The notes beneath the pieces are model-generated. The model ran no database searches. It was not told the DNA's origin and was given only the letters and a program-made list of their open reading frames with translations. Position numbers and translations under genes: made by a program. Of a stretch of DNA of 64,000 nt, positions 18,924 through 26,800 are shown piece by piece (within the stretch, counting starts at the first letter, position 1; each line of letters opens with the position of its first letter). This stretch comes from Celeribacter marinus (lineage in GTDB: Bacteria; Pseudomonadota; Alphaproteobacteria; Rhodobacterales; Rhodobacteraceae): the NCBI RefSeq assembly GCF_001308265.1, contig NZ_CP012023.1, positions 1,626,932-1,690,931 of the forward strand. Reading direction: 5' to 3'.

Positions 18924-19577
18924 TTAAGCCGATTTTTTGATGACATGGTCGACAAGAACGCCGGGCGTTTTAACCTCATCGGGCGGGATGACCCCGACAG
19001 GAACAATAGCCTCAGGCTCGCAAATAACTGTGCGACCCGCCAACGCCATAATCGGGTTAAAATTTGTCGCCGTAAGCATATAGGAGAGGTTCCCAACGTA
19101 GTCACACCGCGCAGCGGCAATCAGCGCAAAGTCAGCCGACAACGGCTTTTCAAGTAGATAGTCCTTACCATCCACTGTGATGATCTCTTTGCCTTCAGCT
19201 ATTTTAGTCCCGACCCCTGTGGGCGTTAAGATGCCGCCAAGACCGACACCTGCCGCACGAATACGTTCGACGAATGTCCCTTGCGGCACGAGTTCGACCT
19301 CCAATTCGCCACTGGCGTATTGCTCTTGGACATCTGGATTTAACCCCATGTGACTACACACTAATTTGGTCACACAGTGGGCTTTGAACAACGGGCCAGG
19401 TCCGCAATGCGGGCGCGCCGTGTCGTTTGACAATAGTGTCAGGTTCTTTTTGCCTGAAGCGGCCAACGCCGCAACAATGTGATCGGGGGTGCCAACGCCC
19501 ATAAATCCTGACAACATGACGGACGCCCCATCTGGGATCATGTCCACGGCTTCTTCGATGGAAATGGCTAGGTGCAT
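18924..19577 (-). CDS. 3-oxoacid CoA-transferase subunit A
   Basis: The 217-residue alpha subunit, which binds CoA. The GFMGVGTPDHIVAAL segment (about 24-38) is the glycine-rich CoA-binding loop, and LLEKPLSADFALIAAARCDYVGN (two parts) is typical of ScoA/AtoD. It is the first gene of the two-gene operon and faces an intergenic stretch of 277 bp shared with a divergent membrane-protein gene. It most likely serves ketone-body or short-chain acid use, which fits the enzyme family rather than the leucine genes around it. Confidence 0.93.
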   Translation of the reverse strand: MHLAISIEEAVDMIPDGASVMLSGFMGVGTPDHIVAALAASGKKNLTLLSNDTARPHCGPGPLFKAHCVTKLVCSHMGLNPDVQEQYASGELEVELVPQGTFVERIRAAGVGLGGILTPTGVGTKIAEGKEIITVDGKDYLLEKPLSADFALIAAARCDYVGNLSYMLTATNFNPIMALAGRTVICEPEAIVPVGVIPPDEVKTPGVLVDHVIKKSA

Positions 19578-19854
19578 TAATAGGATCTCCGTTTAAATTT
19601 GCGGTCCTCCCGACCTGTTGAACCGCTTCGCGTGCGATGCTTCCATGCGCTGTGTCAAACACCTGCGATAAATGTTGAAAAAGCGATCACGGTAACTCCG
19701 AGGCAAAAACCCCACATCTTGTGAGGTAAACCCTAAAGGGGCACAACGCGAGAAACTAATGATGCAAAATGGCACCGCTTTGTCCACGAAAGCGCCCCAA
19801 TTCCTTTGTTAACCTTAACCATTCCTTGCTGACGCAAATGAAAGAAGGCAGAAA
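19578..19854. promoter_or_regulatory. divergent intergenic region with tandem TTAACC
   Basis: This 277-bp gap separates the CoA-transferase operon from the divergent membrane-protein gene. It contains two adjacent copies of TTAACC (19809-19814 and 19815-19820), about 35 bp before the TTG start at 19855. TTAACC-like sequences are half-sites for CtrA-type regulators in Alphaproteobacteria, but the spacing here is not that of a full CtrA box. No convincing -35/-10 pair stands out. Confidence 0.35.
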
Positions 19855-20790
19855 TTGGGCAATATTGAGGCAGTCCGTCATAATTGGCGGGATCAAATTG
19901 GGAAAAGAACGCGGCTTCGCATCGCGATCGACCACTTTGAAAGGGAATGGGCAGTGCTTAACCGCATTTTAGGTGCAATTGTGCGCGCGGCTTTGGTCGT
20001 ATCGCTGATCGTGATGCCATCGGTATTTTTACCGAACGTATCAGGTGACTCTGCACAGGTTATCGCACTTATTGCGCTCTTTGGCGCCGCTCTCACCTTT
20101 TTCGAATATGTTTCCGCCTACCCGGGCCTCGTCGAATTCCGTGACGCCCCCCCATTCAACCGTATCCGGTTCGGTTCGCTTTTTGTAACCGTCCTTCTCC
20201 TCACGGTGATTATGCAAGGCACCGTTGACCCCTCGGTCCTCAGCGTCCTCGTAACCGCCATCGGTGGGTTGATCGGATATGTCATGGACTTCCAATTCTC
20301 GCCCGTTCGCCTGATCATTCAGTTGCTGCCAAAAGACATGCCCATTGATCAAGTGGCAATGGTGCGTGTAGCGGCAGGTATGAGCTACCTCATCTCACTT
20401 ATATCTTTGTGCATTTTCTATCTCGCGCTCAGACTTGGTAATTGGCCCGCGAAAAACGGCACATTCAATGTTTGGATCAATCTGCCAACGTTTGACCCCA
20501 CGGCGGGTGGCGATGTTGTGGCGCGCCTGACACGAGACGCGCGCGTGAATATCATCTTAGGATTTCTCTTGCCGTTTCTTATCCCCGCAGTGCTAAAGTC
20601 GGCAGCAACATTGTTTGGCACGATTACGGTGGAGAATTATCAATCGCTTATCTGGGCCGTATCCGCATGGGCCTTTTTGCCCGCATCGCTGTTCATGCGC
20701 GGAATCGCTATGGGACGGGTCGCGGATATGATTGCCGACAAACGCCGCAAAACCTATGCAAACGCCGATTTCGATCACCAGCCAGTTTAA
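19855..20790 (+). CDS. unknown multi-pass membrane protein, 311 aa
   Basis: I do not recognise a family. After about 40 polar residues the protein has hydrophobic segments at about 42-60, 65-85, 102-120, 126-145, 172-195, 228-245 and 262-285, so roughly six or seven membrane helices. The first start codon in frame is TTG 19855, with GAAGGCAGAAA just upstream; no ATG lies before the first membrane helix. It ends inside the region that encodes the N-terminus of the next gene, so the two are probably coupled. Function is unknown; the leuD-to-leuB position seems incidental. Confidence 0.75.
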   Translation: MGNIEAVRHNWRDQIGKRTRLRIAIDHFEREWAVLNRILGAIVRAALVVSLIVMPSVFLPNVSGDSAQVIALIALFGAALTFFEYVSAYPGLVEFRDAPPFNRIRFGSLFVTVLLLTVIMQGTVDPSVLSVLVTAIGGLIGYVMDFQFSPVRLIIQLLPKDMPIDQVAMVRVAAGMSYLISLISLCIFYLALRLGNWPAKNGTFNVWINLPTFDPTAGGDVVARLTRDARVNIILGFLLPFLIPAVLKSAATLFGTITVENYQSLIWAVSAWAFLPASLFMRGIAMGRVADMIADKRRKTYANADFDHQPV

Positions 20791-21827
20791 TCCTTGCCGC
20801 ACTCGTCGCCCTTTGGGGATCATCGTCCTTTGCGAGTGATGGGTTGCGCATCGCCTTTTGGGATGTTGGCCTAACGCGCAACGGTCCTGGCCTATTGCTA
20901 AAAGAAATCATCGAAAAAGATGCCGACGACATCGCAGCAGCACGCGATCATATTCTATACGTTGCGCCTGACATCTTGCTCATAGCTGGCTTTGATACCG
21001 ATTTTGACGGCTATACCGCGAAAGCCTTCGCTGACTTTTTAGACGCCGGTTTCACGTATACGTTCTCGACAGTTGGCAATGTCGGGATTCCATCTGGCTT
21101 TGATCTCGACCGCGACGGGCGGTTTGGTGAACAAGAGGATGCATGGGCTTACGGGGATTTTCGTGGACAAGGCGGATTGGCGCTTCTGTCCAAGATGCCG
21201 ATTATGACCGATGACGTACAAACATTCACGGATCTGCTTTGGGCAGATGCGCCGCAAAGCCGGTTTCCCTACGATTATTTCACACCCGACGAATCCCGGT
21301 TGCATCCCCTATCATCTAACGGCCATTGGGTGGTTCCAATCCGCTGGGGTGACACAAGACTGGACCTTTTGGCATTCAAGGCCGCCACACCCGTTTTCGA
21401 TGGTCCCGAGGACCGCAACGGGCGCCGAAACGCTGATGAGATTGCACTATGGCGACACTATTTGGATGGAAAACTCTCGGTAGGTCCGTCATCTCCGTTT
21501 GTTATCATGGGCAACGCAAATCTCGATCCGGTCGACGGTGAGGGACTGCATGGTGAAATCATCGCGCTTCTTAACCACAAAGACATCCAAGACCCTTTGC
21601 CTGCTTCGGACCATGGTGCGCGCATGTCAAACCCACTGCATCACGGCGACCCACGACGAGATACCGCGGACTGGCGCGATCCAAATCCAGGAAACTTGCG
21701 TGTCGATTATGTGTTGCCGTCCGCAGACCTTAGTATTGTACAAAGCGCCTTAGCATGGGTTGAAGGCGACCACTCGGCACTATTTTCGCACGCAATGGTT
21801 TGGGTCGATATCGCGCCGCTTCCTTGA
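20667..21827 (+). CDS. exported endonuclease/exonuclease/phosphatase-fold protein
   Basis: About 386 residues if the ATG at 20667 is used. Residues 38-57 ([20 protein letters not shown]) look like the hydrophobic core and cleavage region of a signal peptide. The body matches the EEP fold: [12 protein letters not shown], then [23 protein letters not shown] and [16 protein letters not shown]. Members are metal-dependent phosphodiesterases or phosphatases. The start is a problem: 20667 lies 124 bp inside the preceding gene, gives an unusual 40-residue extension and has no ribosome-binding site, yet the next in-frame start (TTG 20844) would remove the signal peptide. Confidence 0.8.
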   Translation: MGLFARIAVHARNRYGTGRGYDCRQTPQNLCKRRFRSPASLILAALVALWGSSSFASDGLRIAFWDVGLTRNGPGLLLKEIIEKDADDIAAARDHILYVAPDILLIAGFDTDFDGYTAKAFADFLDAGFTYTFSTVGNVGIPSGFDLDRDGRFGEQEDAWAYGDFRGQGGLALLSKMPIMTDDVQTFTDLLWADAPQSRFPYDYFTPDESRLHPLSSNGHWVVPIRWGDTRLDLLAFKAATPVFDGPEDRNGRRNADEIALWRHYLDGKLSVGPSSPFVIMGNANLDPVDGEGLHGEIIALLNHKDIQDPLPASDHGARMSNPLHHGDPRRDTADWRDPNPGNLRVDYVLPSADLSIVQSALAWVEGDHSALFSHAMVWVDIAPLP

Positions 21828-21886
21828 CCTTAGGGCGCAGCTCGGCTACGCGAAACCAACGCCTGAAAGACAAGGAAAGACACGAC

Positions 21887-22990
21887 ATGAGCAACCCCTC
21901 CATTCTCATTCTGCCCGGTGACGGAATCGGCCCCGAAGTCATGACCGAAGTGGTCAAAATCATTGACTGGTACGGTGCCAAACGTGGCCTGACGTTTGAC
22001 GTGACACACGACCTCGTCGGTGGTGCCGCTTACGATGCACATGGTGCGCCGATTTCGGACGAGACAATGGAAAAAGCCCAGTCTGTCGATGCCGTTTTGC
22101 TCGGTGCTGTTGGCGGACCGAAATACGACAACCTCGATTTCTCCGTCAAACCAGAGCGCGGCTTGTTGCGCCTGCGCAAGGAAATGGACCTCTTTGCCAA
22201 CCTGCGCCCCGCGCAGTGCTTTGACGCATTAGCTGATTTCTCTTCGCTCAAAAAAGATATCGTTGCAGGTCTCGACATCATGATCGTGCGCGAACTGACC
22301 TCTGGTATCTATTTCGGCGAACCCCGTGGCATTTCAATAGAGAACAACGAACGTGTGGGCATAAACACACAGCGTTACACCGAAAGCGAAATCGAGCGCG
22401 CCGCACGTGCGGCATTTGATCTAGCGATGAAGCGCAACAAAAAGCTGTGCTCAATGGAAAAAGCCAACGTCATGGAATCGGGCATCTTGTGGCGCGATGT
22501 CGTGACCGAAGTGCACGCTGACTACCCCGAAGTCGAGCTATCGCACATGTATGCCGACAATGGCGCGATGCAGCTTGTACGCGCACCAAAACAGTTCGAC
22601 GTCATTGTAACCGACAATCTGTTTGGCGACATCCTATCCGATTGCGCTGCAATGCTTACGGGGTCTCTGGGAATGCTTCCCTCCGCGTCCCTCGGCGCGC
22701 CAATGGAAAATGGCCGCCCCAAAGCTATGTACGAACCCGTACACGGTTCGGCCCCTGACATTGCGGGCCAAGGCAAAGCAAACCCGATTGCCTGTGTACT
22801 CTCGTTCGCCATGGCCCTTCGCTATTCGTTCAACGAAGGCGACGAAGCAACACGCCTCGAAAAAGCAATCGAACAGGTTTTGGCAGACGGCGTACGCACC
22901 GCTGACTTGGCTGGCGAAGAGGGCGTAGTTCCCGTATCGACGTCTGAAATGGGTGACAAAATCGTCGAAGCGCTCGACGCGTCACTTTAA
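21887..22990 (+). CDS. leuB: 3-isopropylmalate dehydrogenase
   Basis: LeuB oxidatively decarboxylates 3-isopropylmalate with NAD+ in leucine synthesis. The 367-residue protein starts [16 protein letters not shown], has the substrate-binding arginines ([19 protein letters not shown]), the metal site [16 protein letters not shown] and the NAD loop [21 protein letters not shown] 21887 follows AAGGAAAG. It is separated from leuCD by the CoA-transferase and two unrelated genes, a common roseobacter arrangement. Confidence 0.97.
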   Translation: MSNPSILILPGDGIGPEVMTEVVKIIDWYGAKRGLTFDVTHDLVGGAAYDAHGAPISDETMEKAQSVDAVLLGAVGGPKYDNLDFSVKPERGLLRLRKEMDLFANLRPAQCFDALADFSSLKKDIVAGLDIMIVRELTSGIYFGEPRGISIENNERVGINTQRYTESEIERAARAAFDLAMKRNKKLCSMEKANVMESGILWRDVVTEVHADYPEVELSHMYADNGAMQLVRAPKQFDVIVTDNLFGDILSDCAAMLTGSLGMLPSASLGAPMENGRPKAMYEPVHGSAPDIAGQGKANPIACVLSFAMALRYSFNEGDEATRLEKAIEQVLADGVRTADLAGEEGVVPVSTSEMGDKIVEALDASL

Positions 22991-23010
22991 TTTGAGACGA
23001 ACAAACGATC

Positions 23011-23039
23011 AAAAGGGCGCCCACCACGGCGCCCTTTTT
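23011..23039. terminator. intrinsic terminator, leuB / zinc-ribbon gene
   Basis: AAAAGGGCGCC and GGCGCCCTTTT form an 11-bp stem with a 6-nt loop, followed by T on the plus strand. The A run on the other side makes it usable in both directions, ending leuB and the convergent small gene. Confidence 0.9.
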
Positions 23040-23061
23040 ATATGACAGCGACCGCGCAGCG

Positions 23062-23379
23062 TCAGTCAAAGATATCAAATACGTCTTCGGCCATATCTTT
23101 GATAAAATAGGCCAATCCACGCTTTTTCTTTTTGCTTTTCGGCTTGGGTTTAGGCTTGGGCTTCGCTTTCGTCGGCTTGCGCGGCGTTTGCGTGTCTTTC
23201 GCCCGCTTACCGGTCACCGTAAACGGATCAATAACATGATCTACCCGTAGCGCCTTCATCCGCGAAAAAGGGGCCGCACAAGAGGCGCATTTCAACTCAT
23301 GGCGAACGCCAGATGATAACGTTAAAACTGTCTGCGCGCCGCAATAGCAACATGTGCTTGATTTATGTGTTCGATGCAT
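23062..23379 (-). CDS. small zinc-ribbon-like protein with Lys-Pro tail
   Basis: A 105-residue protein of unknown function. Near the N-terminus CCYCG and, 19 residues on, CASC form a two-pair zinc-ribbon pattern (C10/C13 and C32/C35). The middle is a run of KP and KA repeats ending in SKKKKRG, likely disordered and nucleic-acid-binding, followed by an acidic end (FIKDMAEDVFDIFD). I start at ATG 23379; upstream codons to 23442 are open but give an unlikely N-terminus. The layout suggests a DNA- or RNA-associated protein. It is divergent from the DMT transporter. Confidence 0.7.
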   Translation of the reverse strand: MHRTHKSSTCCYCGAQTVLTLSSGVRHELKCASCAAPFSRMKALRVDHVIDPFTVTGKRAKDTQTPRKPTKAKPKPKPKPKSKKKKRGLAYFIKDMAEDVFDIFD

Positions 23380-23481
23380 CTTCTCTATGTGGGGTGTGCG
23401 CCACCTGAGGCAAGGGAGTGTTTGCGTCAAACCGCCGCACATGATTAGTGTGCATGAGATTTGTTACATCGGACCTTCAAT

Positions 23482-24426
23482 ATGAATATATCTGGCGCCT
23501 TTTTTGCTCTCATCGCTTTCGCCGTTTTCGCGACGCACGACGCGCTAATCAAGGTGCTGGGAGCTAGCTTTTCTCCGTTCCAGATGATCTTTTTCACGAC
23601 CCTATTTTCGTTCCCGCTTGTGACATTCATGTTGATCCGAGATAAAAGTAGCGGTCACTTGCGCCCCGTTCATCCATGGTGGACTCTCGCACGTACGGCC
23701 GCCGCGATGATCAACGGCATGGGTGCATTCTACGCATTTTCGGTTTTGCCGCTGGCTCAGGTCTACGCGATTATTTTCGCCTCGCCACTTATCATCACAA
23801 TTCTATCGATTCCTGTGCTGGGCGAGCGTGTTGGGATTCATCGTTGGGCTGCGGTCATTGCGGGATTGATCGGCGTGATTGTCGTTCTACGCCCTGGCAG
23901 CACCGAATTATCTCTTGGCCACTTGGCCGCATTGGCGTGCGCGTTTTTTGGCGCGTTCGCCTCAATAGTGGTACGTAAAGTCGGTCGTGAAGAGCGGACA
24001 GTGGTCTTTTTGTTGTACCCAATGGTTGCAAATTTCATCGTCATGGGGGCGTTGATGACGTTTGACTACCAACCCATGCCTTTGACCGACATTGGCGGAA
24101 TCGCCGCAATATCACTCTTCGGGTTCACTGGGGGTGTTCTATTGATTGCTGCATATAAGGCATCAGAGGCAGCGATTGTCGCACCGATGCAATATTCACA
24201 AATCATTTGGGCGACGATTTTTGGCTACTTCTTTTTCGACGAAAAACTCGATGCACAAACGATTATTGGCGCGGGCATCATCATCGCCTCTGGCATGTAT
24301 ATCGTATTTAGAGAATCTCGTAGTGGCACATCGTCAAACACACCCGTTTTGCGAACCCGCTCACGTGGAGGATCAGCTGCCTCATTCAGGATTTCACCGT
24401 TTTTACGGCGCGCAAAAGGCGATTGA
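23482..24426 (+). CDS. DMT-superfamily (EamA) transporter
   Basis: A 314-residue inner-membrane protein with about ten membrane helices arranged as two EamA repeats (about 5-135 and 150-280). GERVGIHRWAAVIAGLIGVIVVL at the end of repeat one and FFDEKLDAQTIIGAGIIIASG at the end of repeat two are the conserved EamA loops. Family members export or import small metabolites; the substrate cannot be read from sequence. It ends 12 bp from the convergent iron-ADH gene of the tetronate region. Start ATG 23482 opens straight into the first helix. Confidence 0.9.
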   Translation: MNISGAFFALIAFAVFATHDALIKVLGASFSPFQMIFFTTLFSFPLVTFMLIRDKSSGHLRPVHPWWTLARTAAAMINGMGAFYAFSVLPLAQVYAIIFASPLIITILSIPVLGERVGIHRWAAVIAGLIGVIVVLRPGSTELSLGHLAALACAFFGAFASIVVRKVGREERTVVFLLYPMVANFIVMGALMTFDYQPMPLTDIGGIAAISLFGFTGGVLLIAAYKASEAAIVAPMQYSQIIWATIFGYFFFDEKLDAQTIIGAGIIIASGMYIVFRESRSGTSSNTPVLRTRSRGGSAASFRISPFLRRAKGD

Positions 24427-24438
24427 TCGCACGCGCCC

Positions 24439-25581
24439 CTAGCGCGCCGCTTTCAAAATTTGGGCCAAATCATCATATGAAAGAGCGACTGGATTAGCCT
24501 TCATTGAGCTAGAGGTAGATGCAGCATGAGCGGCATCGTTCAAATCAGCGTCACAAAGCCCAAGCTCATCCAGTCCCTGCAATCCATGTGTACGCGACCA
24601 CGCCGCAAGGGTTTCAAACGCAGATTCTGGCGTTCCACCTAGCTCTCGTGCAATCCACTGTCGCACATCTTCAATGCGCGATCCAAAGTGATCGTCCCTC
24701 ACAGCCCGTGCATTCACCTCAAGGCCGTGCGGCAAAAGTGCGCCGCAAAGGGCACCGTGCGCGGCCCCCGTCAGCCCACCCAATGGGCCCGCCAATCCGT
24801 GGATAACACCCAACCCTGCGTTCGCAAGCGCGATCCCACCGCACAGGCTTACATATGCAAGCGCGTCACGCGCCGCCTCATCCTCGTGCTGCATCAAGAT
24901 GTTCAACGCACGCAGTCCGCGTGGAATAGCGTCTCGGCAAAGCGCGTCTGTGAACGGATTTGCCTTAGTACACAGGTACGGCTCAATAACTTGCGTGATC
25001 GCGTCTAGGCCAGATGCCAACGTAATTTGCTTGGGGCAATGATCCGTCAGGCTAGGATCGACAACGGCAAGATCGGGTAGCATGCGCGCATCGCGCAGCG
25101 ATACCTTGCGACGATGAGCTGGCACAGAGATAACGGCGTTTTTCGTCACCTCTGCGCCTGTTCCCGAGGTCGTCGTGATTGCAACAAACGGAAGTGGTGC
25201 CACATCGAGCGGCAACCCACGCCCAACAACTTCGAGGTGATCCATTATCGGCCGCTTGGCGGGGATCAGTGCCGCAATCGCTTTGCCTGCGTCAATAACA
25301 GAGCCGCCCCCTAACGCGACAACCGCGCCTACGCCATCACCTTCACTCAAACCGCGCTCGATCACATCTAGGTCCGGCTCAACCGCCACAGACATCCGCC
25401 GAACGTCACATCCGCATTCAGTCAATGTCGTTGCCAACCAATCCGACCGCTGTGCACTTTGACCACCGATCAATAGAACTGGCTTATTGTTTGCAAGTTC
25501 GACGATGCGCGCGACAGAACGCATAGCCTCACCACGACCAAATCGAATTTCAGATGCGGTGAGAAATGAAAATGGGGTCAT
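24439..25581 (-). CDS. iron-containing alcohol dehydrogenase family protein
   Basis: A 380-residue group III-type dehydrogenase. It has the NAD-binding GGGSVIDAGKAIA loop (about 91-103) and TTTSGTGAEVT. The usual metal ligands are D and H four residues apart, then two more histidines. Here the region reads GLDAITQVIEPYL, with Gln where the first His is expected, while HGLAGPLGG and AAHGAL keep the last two. That variant occurs in a subfamily of these enzymes, from memory. It is downstream of the LacI-type gene in the same direction, so it probably belongs to the tetronate regulon. Substrate unknown. Confidence 0.85.
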   Translation of the reverse strand: MTPFSFLTASEIRFGRGEAMRSVARIVELANNKPVLLIGGQSAQRSDWLATTLTECGCDVRRMSVAVEPDLDVIERGLSEGDGVGAVVALGGGSVIDAGKAIAALIPAKRPIMDHLEVVGRGLPLDVAPLPFVAITTTSGTGAEVTKNAVISVPAHRRKVSLRDARMLPDLAVVDPSLTDHCPKQITLASGLDAITQVIEPYLCTKANPFTDALCRDAIPRGLRALNILMQHEDEAARDALAYVSLCGGIALANAGLGVIHGLAGPLGGLTGAAHGALCGALLPHGLEVNARAVRDDHFGSRIEDVRQWIARELGGTPESAFETLAAWSRTHGLQGLDELGLCDADLNDAAHAASTSSSMKANPVALSYDDLAQILKAAR

Positions 25582-25636
25582 CAGAGTCGCCTCACTTAGT
25601 TATACAGTTGTCAGGTTTTATAGCGCACCATCAAGG

Positions 25637-26656
25637 TCATCCAAGATCAATCATGGGTGGAAAGTCAAAGGACCGTTGAACGCCGTCCGCCACGCCATCA
25701 TTGATAATCTGCACTGCACGACGGCCGATTTCGCGGCGCTGGGTCCGCGATGTTGCGATTTTCACAGGAAGGCTATCAACGAAATCCAAGCCGTTAAATC
25801 CCGCAATCATAATACTGTCAGGCACCTGAATCCCCGCAGACATACAGTGGAACACCCCCCCCATCGCCATGTCATCGTTCGAAAAGTAGATACAGTCCAA
25901 GTCTGGAAATTGCCCCAAAAGATCAGCCGTGAGCGCACGCCCCTCTTGGGCGGTGGATGGCGCATCCGAACATCGCTCGCCGACAAGTGTCAGCCCGTTT
26001 TGATCGAGTGCCTCAACGAAACCGGCCCGCCGTTTGTATGCGCGTGTATCGCGGTTCAAACTGCATCCCACGTATCCAATCTTTCGCCTACCCGCTGTGA
26101 TGAGGGCAAGCGCCATGTCGGCCCCAGCGCGCGTTTGTGACAGGCCGACCACTGCATCAATCGGGTCGCCGTCCAGATCCATAATTTGCACAATCGGGAT
26201 ATCAGCCGCCTCTAAAAGGCGTCTCGTTTTGTCAGGTTGATCGAGGCCGGTGACAATCAGGCCCGCAGGCCGCCACGACAACATGTTTCGTATCGCCTGA
26301 TATTCCTTATCGGGGTCGTAGTCGGTCACACCAAACACGGATTGACGCCCCGTGCCCTCAACCGCATCCGCGACACCTGACAAAACTTCGGCGAACACAA
26401 TGTTTGTTAGGCTGGGGATCACAACACCGATCAAGTTCGTTTGTTGGGCTGAGAGGGAAAGTGCAAGGTTGTTGCCCACATAGCCCACATGCGCGGCGGC
26501 TACTTGCACCTTTTCAATACTGGTTTTCGATACATCTGCGGCCCCCCGCAAGGCCCGCGATGCCGTCATTTTACTCACACCCGCGAGGCGGGCGACATCC
26601 TCCAATGTTGCGCGGCGCACAGTGTCTGATGCGGTTCTATCGCTTGGCTTTTTCAT
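25637..26656 (-). CDS. LacI-family transcriptional regulator
   Basis: A 339-residue repressor. The N-terminal helix-turn-helix (about 16-60: TLEDVARLAGVSKMTASRAL) is the LacI signature; the hinge and periplasmic-binding-protein-like effector domain follow (LIGVVIPSLTNIVFAEVLSG). ATG 26656 is chosen because it places the HTH at the usual position. The gene is divergent from ltnD, and a perfect 20-bp palindrome with a central CpG, the usual LacI-type operator form, lies between them. The likely ligand is a four-carbon sugar acid or its product, which is inference. Confidence 0.92.
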   Translation of the reverse strand: MKKPSDRTASDTVRRATLEDVARLAGVSKMTASRALRGAADVSKTSIEKVQVAAAHVGYVGNNLALSLSAQQTNLIGVVIPSLTNIVFAEVLSGVADAVEGTGRQSVFGVTDYDPDKEYQAIRNMLSWRPAGLIVTGLDQPDKTRRLLEAADIPIVQIMDLDGDPIDAVVGLSQTRAGADMALALITAGRRKIGYVGCSLNRDTRAYKRRAGFVEALDQNGLTLVGERCSDAPSTAQEGRALTADLLGQFPDLDCIYFSNDDMAMGGVFHCMSAGIQVPDSIMIAGFNGLDFVDSLPVKIATSRTQRREIGRRAVQIINDGVADGVQRSFDFPPMIDLG

Positions 26657-26715
26657 TTTGGAACCCTTCACGACCCTAACGAAACACGTTACCCCCCTGA
26701 CCCCAGAAAGGGAAA

Positions 26716-26744
26716 TTGACACAGGGACGCTCCTTGACTACAAA
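26716..26744 (+). promoter_or_regulatory. sigma70-type promoter of the tetronate operon
   Basis: TTGACA (26716-26721) and TACAAA (26739-26744) are separated by exactly 17 bp and lie 57 bp before the ltnD start. The -35 is consensus and the -10 matches at four of six positions (consensus TATAAT). The palindromic operator begins at the last base of the -10, so a bound repressor would block initiation. Confidence 0.65.
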
Positions 26745-26763
26745 ACTGGTATCGATACCAGTT
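26744..26763. promoter_or_regulatory. LacI-type operator, perfect 20-bp palindrome
   Basis: AACTGGTATC-GATACCAGTT is a perfect palindrome with a central CG, the form used by many LacI/PurR-family repressors (core TGGTATCGATACCA). It overlaps the expected start of transcription of ltnD and lies 87 bp before the LacI-type gene, so it may control both directions. Confidence 0.8.
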
Positions 26764-26800
26764 GTCAAGAAATACGCCGAAAGGCAAGAAAGGCATTCGA

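Noticed and set aside
23130..23180. Repetitive Lys-Pro codons as a possible short repeat array
   Set aside because: The repeats are in frame and code for a low-complexity tail; there are no spacers, so it is not a CRISPR-like array.
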